Assembly: GCA_031370485.1 (NCBI GenBank)
Contig: JANMQK010000136.1
Span: forward strand, 1 to 14,670
Origin: JANMQK01 sp031370485
GTDB lineage: Bacteria > Acidobacteriota > Polarisedimenticolia > Gp22-AA2
Reading direction: 5' to 3'
DNA: 14,670 nt
Under the pieces are notes generated by a model. It had not been told where the DNA came from, did no database searches, and saw nothing but the letters and a program-made list of their open reading frames with translations. Each line of letters starts with the position of its first letter. The first letter of the stretch is position 1. Positions 7,619 to 14,670 of the stretch are shown one piece after another. The translations under genes were made by a program, and so were the position numbers.

Positions 7619-8274
7619 GTGGCCGGCTCGATGACGACGACGACCCGAACCGGATCCTTGGGCGAGAGGATCCGCACGTGGCTGCCGGCGGGGACATCCG
7701 GGATCGGGCGTATCTGAAGGTCGAGATCCTTGACCGCTCCCTCCAGCACGATCGTCCCCGTCAGGGCGCGGCCCACACCCGAGACCTCGCTGGCCGGGCC
7801 CTCGATGGTCACGACCGGAGGATCGATGGTGTGGCCGGCGTTGCGGTACCCCGAGGCCGGACGGCCGGAGAACTCGGCCACCACCGGCACCTCGCGGGTA
7901 GCCCGCTTCTCGATCTTGACCGTGACGAGATCGGGCTCGATCCGCTCCATCTCGGCGCCCCCCGGAACCTTGAAAAGATCGGGAGTCAGGTGGATGTGCT
8001 GCTCGCCCAGGGTGGCCCGGGACAGATCGATCGAGGCGCCGAGGCGGTCTACCGTGATCGACCGGAGGATCGGCTCGGGGCCGCGCAGCCGGACGGCCAC
8101 CGTGTCCACCACGCGGCCCGAGATCTCGAGCGAGGGGGATATGCCGACGTAATCGAGCGGCACGGCGAAGTCCTTGACCCGCTCCTCCTCGCTGCGCACG
8201 ACCATCCAGGCGATGATCGCCAGGAGCAGCGCGAAGATCCTGATGTGCAGGTTTTCCCGGAGATTGAACGGCAT
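7615..8274 (-). CDS. cdaR: YbbR-domain membrane regulator of the c-di-AMP cyclase
   Basis: A 219-residue protein with an N-terminal membrane helix (about 11-27, RIFALLLAIIAWMVV) followed by an extracytoplasmic part with two YbbR-like beta repeats (about 33-115 and 120-212). Evidence of the family is the helix ending in AWMVVRSEEERVKDF, the repeat features TVAVRLRGPEPIL and VTIEGPASEVSGVGRALTGTI, and the position between cdaA and glmM. In Firmicutes CdaR modulates CdaA across the membrane. The ATG at 8274 is chosen because AAGGAGG (8282-8288) lies 7 bases upstream and overlaps the cdaA stop codon. The protein is shorter than Firmicute CdaR proteins, which carry three or four repeats; two are common in other phyla. 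It overlaps glmM by 4 bases. Confidence 0.92.
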   Translation of the reverse strand: MPFNLRENLHIRIFALLLAIIAWMVVRSEEERVKDFAVPLDYVGISPSLEISGRVVDTVAVRLRGPEPILRSITVDRLGASIDLSRATLGEQHIHLTPDLFKVPGGAEMERIEPDLVTVKIEKRATREVPVVAEFSGRPASGYRNAGHTIDPPVVTIEGPASEVSGVGRALTGTIVLEGAVKDLDLQIRPIPDVPAGSHVRILSPKDPVRVVVVIEPAT

Positions 8275-8287
8275 CGCGCGGCCTCCT

Positions 8288-9157
8288 TCAGGCGGCGTCG
8301 GTACGGCTGGCGGAGCCCTTGTGCCCGCCTGCGGAGCCACCGCGCGTGGCGCGGCTTCCTGCGGCACGGCGCGGCGCACCTGAATGGACGTGCGCCGTCA
8401 GCAACGCCCGCAGCCCTTCCGCGTCGAGCGTCGGGGAGAAGCGGCCCTCGGTCGCCACGCGGATTTCGCCGCGCTCCTCGCTGACCACCACGACCAGGCA
8501 ATCGTATTCCTCCGTCAGTCCGATCGCCGCGCGGTGCCGGGACCCGTATTCGCGCGACAGCCGCGGGTCGCTGGTCACCTGGAGAAAGCAGGACGCCGCC
8601 CGGATGCGCCCGTCGCCGACGATGGCCGCGCCGTCGTGCAGAAGCGTCCCGGGTGTGAAGATGCTCATCAGCAGATCGTACGAAATCTCCGAGTCGAGAC
8701 GGACCCCCGATTCGACCTGGTCCCGCAGCGCCTGGTCCCCCTCGACCACGATGAGCGCTCCGGTCGGCCGCGCCGCGAGGGCGGCGGCGCAGCGGACGAC
8801 GTCGTCGATCATCCTCTGGGTCATCTCGTGGTTGTGCAGGCGCAGGAGCGGCGTGCGCCCCAGGCGCGCGAGTGTCCTCCGGATCGCGGTCTGGAACAGG
8901 ACGATGATCGCGAAGGGGGCGTAGAACAGGACGTTTCCGAGGATCCGGTGCACCGTCATGAGATACATCGGCTTGCCGGGGGCCGTGACCCAGTACGCCA
9001 GGACGACCACCACGACACCGATGAGGCTCTGCATCGCCCGCGTGCCGCGGATGAGCATCCCTACTTCGTAGATCAGGATGGACATGATCAGGATGTCGAT
9101 GGCGTCGCGCCATCCAAAAGCCGTATTCGCCCAGCCGAGAAGGAGATTGTCGATCAT
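8288..9157 (-). CDS. cdaA: Membrane diadenylate cyclase (c-di-AMP synthase)
   Basis: A 289-residue protein that makes cyclic di-AMP from two ATP. The N-terminus has three hydrophobic helices (about 18-33, 43-58 and 72-90). The DAC domain (about 105-255) has both catalytic signatures: LLHDGAAIV with DGA at 175-177, and GSRHRAAIG at 205-213 with RHR at 207-209. About 30 C-terminal residues are Gly/Arg/Ser-rich and probably disordered. ATG at 9157 overlaps the folP stop as ATGA. No strong ribosome binding site is seen, so coupling to folP is likely. The gap to cdaR is 13 bases. In known systems c-di-AMP controls potassium and osmolyte transport and cell-wall balance. No c-di-AMP phosphodiesterase or receptor gene lies in the window, so the targets here are unknown. 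Confidence 0.97.
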   Translation of the reverse strand: MIDNLLLGWANTAFGWRDAIDILIMSILIYEVGMLIRGTRAMQSLIGVVVVVLAYWVTAPGKPMYLMTVHRILGNVLFYAPFAIIVLFQTAIRRTLARLGRTPLLRLHNHEMTQRMIDDVVRCAAALAARPTGALIVVEGDQALRDQVESGVRLDSEISYDLLMSIFTPGTLLHDGAAIVGDGRIRAASCFLQVTSDPRLSREYGSRHRAAIGLTEEYDCLVVVVSEERGEIRVATEGRFSPTLDAEGLRALLTAHVHSGAPRRAAGSRATRGGSAGGHKGSASRTDAA

Positions 9158-10389
9158 CGCACCGTGGTCCCCGCGCGCACGACCGCGTCGCACAGGCGCG
9201 CGACCCGGACCGCCTGGCGGACATCGTGGGCCCTGATGATATCAGCGCCCCCCGCAAGGGCCAAAGCCTCGGCGGCCAGGCTTCCCTCCAGGCGCTCCGA
9301 CAGCGGCAGGTCGAGCGTGGCGCCGATGAACGCCTTGCGCGATGCGCCAACGAGGATCGGCCGTCCCAGGCTGCGCAGGATAGGCAGGAATCTCAGGAGA
9401 GCCAGGTTGTCCCGGAAGCTCTTCCCGAAGCCGAGGCCCGGATCGACGATGATCCGGTCCTCGCGCACTCCGGCCGCCATCGCCCGATCGATGCCGCGCC
9501 GCAGGAACCGGGAAATATCCGGCAGGAGGCTGACGTAGCGCGGCGAGCGCTGCATCGTCCGCGGCCTCCCCAGGATGTGGGAGAGGACGATTGGCAGCCG
9601 GCTCTGCGCCGCGGTCATCGGCATGGCGGGATCGAAGGTCAGGCCGGAGATGTCGTTGATCAGATCGGCGCCTGCCGCTGCGGCGCGCCGGGCGACCTCC
9701 GCCTTGGTGGTGTCGATCGACAGGAGGGGGCGCGGGCCGGGCCGGCGGGCGAACGCGCGTCCGATCGCCTCGAGCGCCGGGAGGACGCGGCGCGTCTCCT
9801 CCGCCAGTGGAACCGGGGCGGCGCCAGGCCGCGTCGATTCCCCACCGAGGTCGATGATGTCGGCCCCCTCGTCGGCCATCCGCAGGGCGTGATCGACGGC
9901 GCGGGCTCGGGTGGAGTGGCGGCCGCCGTCGGAGAAAGAGTCGGGGGTGAGGTTCAGGATCCCCATCACCCGGGTCCGGGTCAGGGGAAGCGTCCCGGAG
10001 CGCAGCCGCACGGCGAGGGGCCCGCGCTCACGGCCGCAAAGGGCCTGGTCGATTTCCCGCGCCAGACCCCGCCCGTCCTCCCGGCGCGCGGCTTTCTCGA
10101 GAAGCGCCTGGAAGGCTCGCGCGGGACCCGAGAGGATAACCGTGCGCCCGACGCCCGGGCGCCCTTTCGACCCCGTCCCCGAGCTGCCGGCGCGGATCAT
10201 CTCCCGCACCAGGAATGCCGCCGCCCGGGCGGGGACCGCTTCGAGGCGGAGGCAGCGCCACGTATCTTGAAGAGCCGCCACGCGCGGCAAGCCGACGGCG
10301 CTCCTGTCGGCGAGCGCCGCGGGCAGGGATACGGACGCCAGAACGAGGACGTTGTGGGCCATCGGATCGCGGCGGAAGTCGGGCCGCAC
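9154..10389 (-). CDS. folP: Dihydropteroate synthase with an N-terminal extension
   Basis: A 411-residue protein (402 if the ATG at 10362 is used). It joins p-aminobenzoate to 6-hydroxymethyl-dihydropterin pyrophosphate in folate synthesis and is the sulfonamide target. The TIM-barrel part has GILNLTPDSFSDGG (143-156), GGESTRPGA (182-190), SIDTTKAEVA, NDISGL, DPGLGFGKSFRDN, GASRKAFIG and a final RAHDVR. The usual MHMRG-P-TMQ loop reads SHILGRPRTMQ. About 130 residues precede the barrel, well beyond the roughly 280 of a typical enzyme; they include a hydrophobic start and SGPARAFQALLEKAARRE. Similar extensions exist in some lineages and their role is unclear to me. Start choice is uncertain: GTG at 10389 is 15 bases past the ftsH stop, and neither start has a clear ribosome binding site. 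The ftsH-folP-glmM neighbourhood also occurs in E. coli. Confidence 0.95.
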   Translation of the reverse strand: MRPDFRRDPMAHNVLVLASVSLPAALADRSAVGLPRVAALQDTWRCLRLEAVPARAAAFLVREMIRAGSSGTGSKGRPGVGRTVILSGPARAFQALLEKAARREDGRGLAREIDQALCGRERGPLAVRLRSGTLPLTRTRVMGILNLTPDSFSDGGRHSTRARAVDHALRMADEGADIIDLGGESTRPGAAPVPLAEETRRVLPALEAIGRAFARRPGPRPLLSIDTTKAEVARRAAAAGADLINDISGLTFDPAMPMTAAQSRLPIVLSHILGRPRTMQRSPRYVSLLPDISRFLRRGIDRAMAAGVREDRIIVDPGLGFGKSFRDNLALLRFLPILRSLGRPILVGASRKAFIGATLDLPLSERLEGSLAAEALALAGGADIIRAHDVRQAVRVARLCDAVVRAGTTVR

Positions 10390-10404
10390 CAGTGGTGTGT
10401 CGCT

Positions 10405-12351
<1,947 letters not shown>

Positions 12352-12378
12352 GAGGTTGGATCTCCCAGGGCCGTTTCC

Positions 12379-12407
12379 AATATAGACCGAAACAGGTGTC
12401 CTTTCAA
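12379..12407 (-). promoter_or_regulatory. Near-consensus housekeeping promoter for ftsH
   Basis: On the minus strand, TTGAAA (12402-12407) and TATATT (12379-12384) are separated by exactly 17 bases, a close match to a sigma-70 type promoter. Transcription would begin near 12371, leaving a leader of about 20 bases with GGGAG before the TTG start of ftsH. ATTGGAA occurs twice (12408-12414 and 12375-12381), 33 bases apart, flanking the promoter. No heat-shock-type -10 is visible. Confidence 0.75.
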
Positions 12408-12445
12408 TTCCAATCGGATACCCATGATTTGCGGCCTTGCCGGAG

Positions 12446-12955
12446 CTATTCCACGAAGCCGAGATAGGGCAGGGTCCGGTATTTTCCCTGGTAGTCCAGC
12501 CCGTACCCGACCACGTACCGGTCCGGCACCTGGAACCCGACGTGATCCGGGTTCAAATCGACCCTTCTGCGGTGCGGCTTGTCGAGCAGGGTGCAGACCC
12601 TGAGCGAGCGCGGCTGATAGAGTTGCAGCTGCTGGGCCATGTAGGCGAGCGTCACCCCGGTGTCGAGAATGTCCTCCACCACCAGGAGGTGGCTTCCTTC
12701 GATGCGGAAGGAAGAGGAGAAGACGATTTCGGTCATGAACTCCGACTTGCGCGAGGTGATGATCTCCAGAAACCCGACCTGAGCCGGCAGCCGGATCTGG
12801 CGCGCCAGGTCGGCCATGAAGATGAAAGACCCCTTGAGGATGCCGAGCAGGGAGATCTCCTGGCCCTTGTAGTACTCGGTGATCTCGTTGCCGAGCGCGG
12901 CGACACGGGCGGCGATCTCCGCCTCGGACTTGAGGACCTCGCGCGACAGGTTCAT
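12446..12955 (-). CDS. hpt: Hypoxanthine (guanine) phosphoribosyltransferase, divergent loop
   Basis: A 169-residue type I phosphoribosyltransferase for purine salvage, converting hypoxanthine or guanine and PRPP to IMP or GMP. Motifs: GILKGSFIFMADL (38-50), the PRPP-binding loop VVEDILDTGVTL (92-103), DKPHRR (125-130) and the C-terminal purine-pocket segment RYVVGYGLDYQGKYRTLPYLGFVE. The stretch between the first strand and the PRPP loop reads SRKSEFMTEIVFSSSFRIEG (68-87). It lacks the SSYG-x-x-T-x-SSG pattern of the flexible catalytic loop of typical enzymes, although the frame is intact. The ATG at 12955 overlaps the tilS stop as ATGA, with AAGGAG 5 bases upstream inside tilS. The tilS-hpt-ftsH order is shared with Bacillus subtilis, where TilS and HprT are reported to act together on ftsH expression. 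Confidence 0.93.
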   Translation of the reverse strand: MNLSREVLKSEAEIAARVAALGNEITEYYKGQEISLLGILKGSFIFMADLARQIRLPAQVGFLEIITSRKSEFMTEIVFSSSFRIEGSHLLVVEDILDTGVTLAYMAQQLQLYQPRSLRVCTLLDKPHRRRVDLNPDHVGFQVPDRYVVGYGLDYQGKYRTLPYLGFVE

Positions 12956-14376
12956 CGGGGCTCCTTCTCCAGGACCAGGATCCGCCTGGTCGAATGCGTC
13001 ACCTTGAAGCGGTCGTCGATCTCCTGCCCCACGACCCAGGCAATCCTGTCGCCGGAGAGCACCAGCGGAATGCGGCCCCTCTCGTCGACCGGGATCTTGC
13101 GGTCGATCAGGAATGACTTGACCTTGCGGCTGCCGGGCCCTCCGAGGGGGACGAAGCGATCTCCCGGACGACGCGGCCGGATCAGGAGCGGCCCGGGAAG
13201 CAGATCCGCGTCGAGCAGCGCGTGGTCGCGGTCTGTCTGCGACAGGTCGCCCAGGACCGACTCGCGCGGCACCACGGTCGCCTTCAAGTGCAGGTCGAAG
13301 CCGGAGAGGGCGACCTCGCCGGGGATGGGACAGAGCGCCTCGCGACACGGCTCGGTCGCCCCCGCCGCGACTCTCCGGGAGCGGGGACGCGGCGAGACCC
13401 TGAGGCAGCCCTCCTTGACGGTGACCGCCAGGCCGTCGGGCAGGTTGATCGAGCGGACACCATTGCCGGGCCCGGCGAGGAGCTGCAGCGACTCCTCGAC
13501 GTGGGCCAGGGTCATCCGCCGCAGGTCGCCGCGCACCGCCGCGAAGGCCAGGCGCAGGACGCGGCGCCTGAGGGCCAGCGGCAGATCGAGAAGCGCCCGG
13601 ATCGGGAACAGCACATCGTCGCCGCGATGGCTCGCGACATCGGCGTAGGCCGCCTCGGCGGCCGCGGTCATGTAGGCGTCCTCGTCGCGCAGCAGCTCGG
13701 CCGCGTTCGCCAGCGCGTCCACAACGAGAGGGTTGAACTCACGCGCCAGGAGCGGCAGCACCTTGCGCCGCAGGCGATTGCGGGAAAGCTTCATGTCCCG
13801 GTTGCTCGCGTCCATGCGGTAGCGCAGGTGGTTGTCCTTGAGGTAGGCGAGGATCTCCGAGCGCCGAATCTCGAAAAGCGGCCGGACGATGATCCCGTCC
13901 ACCACCGGGAAGATCCCGGCCATCCCGCGCGCCCCGGATCCCCGGAAAAGCCTCATGAGAAGGCTCTCCGCCTGGTCGTCCCGCGTGTGGCCCAGCGCCA
14001 CGCGCCGCGCCCCGATCTGCTTGGCGGTCTCCAGCAGGAAGGTAGTCCGGATCGTCCGCGCCCGCGCCTCGAGCGACGACTGCCGGCCCATGCGCTGCGC
14101 CCATGATGCGGGATGGACCCGGCCGACGGTCACCGGCAGCCCCAGGCGGATCGACATCCGCCGGACGAAGTCGGCGTCCTGCTCGGAGGCCCGCCCCCGC
14201 CAGCCGTGGTCGAGGTGCGCCACATGCAGGTCGACACGCATCTCGGCCGCAAGGCCCCGCAGCAGCGACAGGAGCGCCGTCGAGTCCGGCCCGCCCGACA
14301 CGGCGACGAGAACCCGGTCCCCGGGCCGGATCATGTCGTAACGGGCGATGGTTTTCTTGATCTGCTGTTCGATCAT
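12952..14376 (-). CDS. tilS: tRNA(Ile)-lysidine synthase
   Basis: A 474-residue PP-loop ATPase that attaches lysine to C34 of tRNA-Ile2 (anticodon CAU), changing its decoding from AUG to AUA and its charging from Met to Ile. Motifs: PP-loop VAVSGGPDST (24-33), HVAHLDHGWRG (51-61), GHTRDDQAESLLMRLFRGSGARGMAGI (split about 129-155), VRPL before the helical domain, and SRNRLRRKVLPLL. The C-terminal TilS domain is present (PGDRFVPLGGPGSRKVKSFL and the following strands to residue 474), so this is the long form of the enzyme. The ATG at 14376 is chosen over the adjacent TTG at 14379; no close ribosome binding site is seen (GGAG about 15 bases upstream). The gene starts 49 bases after a tRNA with anticodon CAT on the same strand and overlaps hpt. 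Confidence 0.96.
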   Translation of the reverse strand: MIEQQIKKTIARYDMIRPGDRVLVAVSGGPDSTALLSLLRGLAAEMRVDLHVAHLDHGWRGRASEQDADFVRRMSIRLGLPVTVGRVHPASWAQRMGRQSSLEARARTIRTTFLLETAKQIGARRVALGHTRDDQAESLLMRLFRGSGARGMAGIFPVVDGIIVRPLFEIRRSEILAYLKDNHLRYRMDASNRDMKLSRNRLRRKVLPLLAREFNPLVVDALANAAELLRDEDAYMTAAAEAAYADVASHRGDDVLFPIRALLDLPLALRRRVLRLAFAAVRGDLRRMTLAHVEESLQLLAGPGNGVRSINLPDGLAVTVKEGCLRVSPRPRSRRVAAGATEPCREALCPIPGEVALSGFDLHLKATVVPRESVLGDLSQTDRDHALLDADLLPGPLLIRPRRPGDRFVPLGGPGSRKVKSFLIDRKIPVDERGRIPLVLSGDRIAWVVGQEIDDRFKVTHSTRRILVLEKEPR

Positions 14377-14425
14377 CAAAGCAGGGCCGATCTCCCGGCG
14401 GCGGCGGGGCGGCTACGAAACAGCC

Positions 14426-14502
14426 TGGTAGCGGTGCAGGGATTCGAACCCCGGACTCCGCGGATATGAGCCGCGTGCTCTAACCATCTGAGCTACACCG
14501 CC
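14426..14502 (-). tRNA. tRNA with anticodon CAT (elongator Met or Ile2)
   Basis: A complete 77-base cloverleaf including an encoded 3' CCA (14426-14428). Acceptor stem of 7 pairs with one G-T (G1-T72), D-arm GCTC/GAGC, anticodon stem CGCGG/CCGCG, loop CTCATAT with anticodon CAT at 14466-14468, and T-arm with TTCGAAT. It is not an initiator: pair 11-24 is C-G and position 1-72 is paired. Between elongator Met and Ile2 the signals are mixed: A73, T12-A23 and C29-G41 fit Ile2 but are not unique to it, whereas T38 and G4-C69 do not match the E. coli Ile2 determinants. Elongator Met is the safer default. The neighbouring tilS, which acts on tRNA-Ile2, keeps the other reading open. Confidence 0.95.
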
Positions 14503-14519
14503 TTGTTTCGTGAGGGCTG

Positions 14520-14548
14520 ATTCTAGGGAACGCCGCACCCCCTGTCAA
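14520..14548 (-). promoter_or_regulatory. Near-consensus promoter for the tRNA (and probably tilS-hpt)
   Basis: On the minus strand, TTGACA (14543-14548) and TAGAAT (14520-14525) are spaced by exactly 17 bases. The -35 matches consensus fully and the -10 at five of six positions. Transcription would begin near 14513, about 10 bases before the mature tRNA end at 14502. No clear terminator separates the tRNA from tilS, so read-through into tilS and hpt is likely. A (GC)6 run (14549-14560) adjoins the -35. Confidence 0.85.
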
Positions 14549-14561
14549 GCGCGCGCGCGCC

Positions 14562-14657
14562 GTGCCCTGCAGCCGCCGGGCACGGGTCCGGGACGCTTCG
14601 CGTCCCTCCCCTCGCTTCGCTCCGCGCCGCCCTCCGCGCACAAGACCGCGCGGAGGG
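14562..14657. repeat. Cluster of three GC hairpins upstream of the tRNA promoter
   Basis: Three perfect inverted repeats sit in about 100 bases: 14562-14567 with 14578-14583 (6 bp), 14590-14596 with 14600-14606 (7 bp, 3-base loop), and 14630-14639 with 14648-14657 (10 bp). The stretch between the last two is rich in CGCTTCGC-like motifs. No gene is visible from 14549 to the window end. The cluster may terminate a gene beyond the edge or be an interspersed palindromic element; no T-run is present. Confidence 0.5.
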
Positions 14658-14670
14658 GCCCCGGCGCTCG

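Noticed and set aside
12352..12445. Riboswitch or heat-shock RNA thermometer ahead of ftsH
   Set aside because: With the promoter at 12379-12407 the leader is only about 20 bases, too short for such a structure, and the -10 is of the housekeeping type.
12956..13348. N-terminal extension of the hpt frame to 13348
   Set aside because: It overlaps tilS in another frame, is Arg/Pro-rich, and the ATG at 12955 has a good ribosome binding site and the expected Hpt start.
14426..14502. Initiator tRNA-fMet reading of the CAT tRNA
   Set aside because: Position 1-72 is paired (G-T), pair 11-24 is C-G rather than A-T, and the anticodon stem lacks the three consecutive G-C pairs typical of initiators.

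Overview
This GC-rich window is chromosomal housekeeping sequence from a bacterium with an outer membrane (an outer-membrane barrel candidate and exported proteins are present). The order tilS-hpt-ftsH-folP-cdaA-cdaR-glmM-pdxJ resembles gene orders I know from Deltaproteobacteria-like lineages and Acidobacteriota, and in part Firmicutes. I lean weakly towards Acidobacteriota or a related deep lineage, but the sequence alone does not fix the taxon. No mobile element, CRISPR array, rRNA or phage gene is visible.

Layout, left to right. Bases 1-1902 hold a divergent pair. On the minus strand is an exported protein of a conserved family of unknown function. On the plus strand is a probable outer-membrane beta-barrel protein. 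A short convergent gap (1903-2071) separates them from a long minus-strand block that fills the rest of the window.

Read in its own direction (right to left), the block begins with a near-consensus promoter and a tRNA with anticodon CAT. It continues with tilS and hpt, which overlap by 4 bases. A second near-consensus promoter precedes ftsH. Then come folP, cdaA, cdaR, glmM and pdxJ, followed by two E1 genes of 2-oxoacid dehydrogenase complexes: a stand-alone alpha subunit and a fused alpha-beta protein. Four junctions are 4-base stop/start overlaps (tilS/hpt and folP/cdaA as ATGA; cdaR/glmM and pdxJ/E1-alpha as GTGA), and the other gaps from ftsH onward are at most about 65 bases. A single ftsH-to-E1 transcript is therefore plausible.

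Functionally the block combines tRNA decoding (TilS modifies tRNA-Ile2), purine salvage (Hpt), membrane protein quality control (FtsH), folate synthesis (FolP), c-di-AMP synthesis and its membrane regulator (CdaA, CdaR), the first committed cell-wall amino-sugar step (GlmM), vitamin B6 synthesis (PdxJ) and thiamine-dependent oxo-acid oxidation. The cdaA-cdaR-glmM trio is the known c-di-AMP/cell-wall module.

I found no convincing undescribed system. The points worth a second look are the unusual E1 pair with its G10 tract beside a catalytic histidine, the CAT tRNA next to tilS, the altered catalytic-loop region of Hpt, the N-terminal extension of FolP, and the unknown exported protein.
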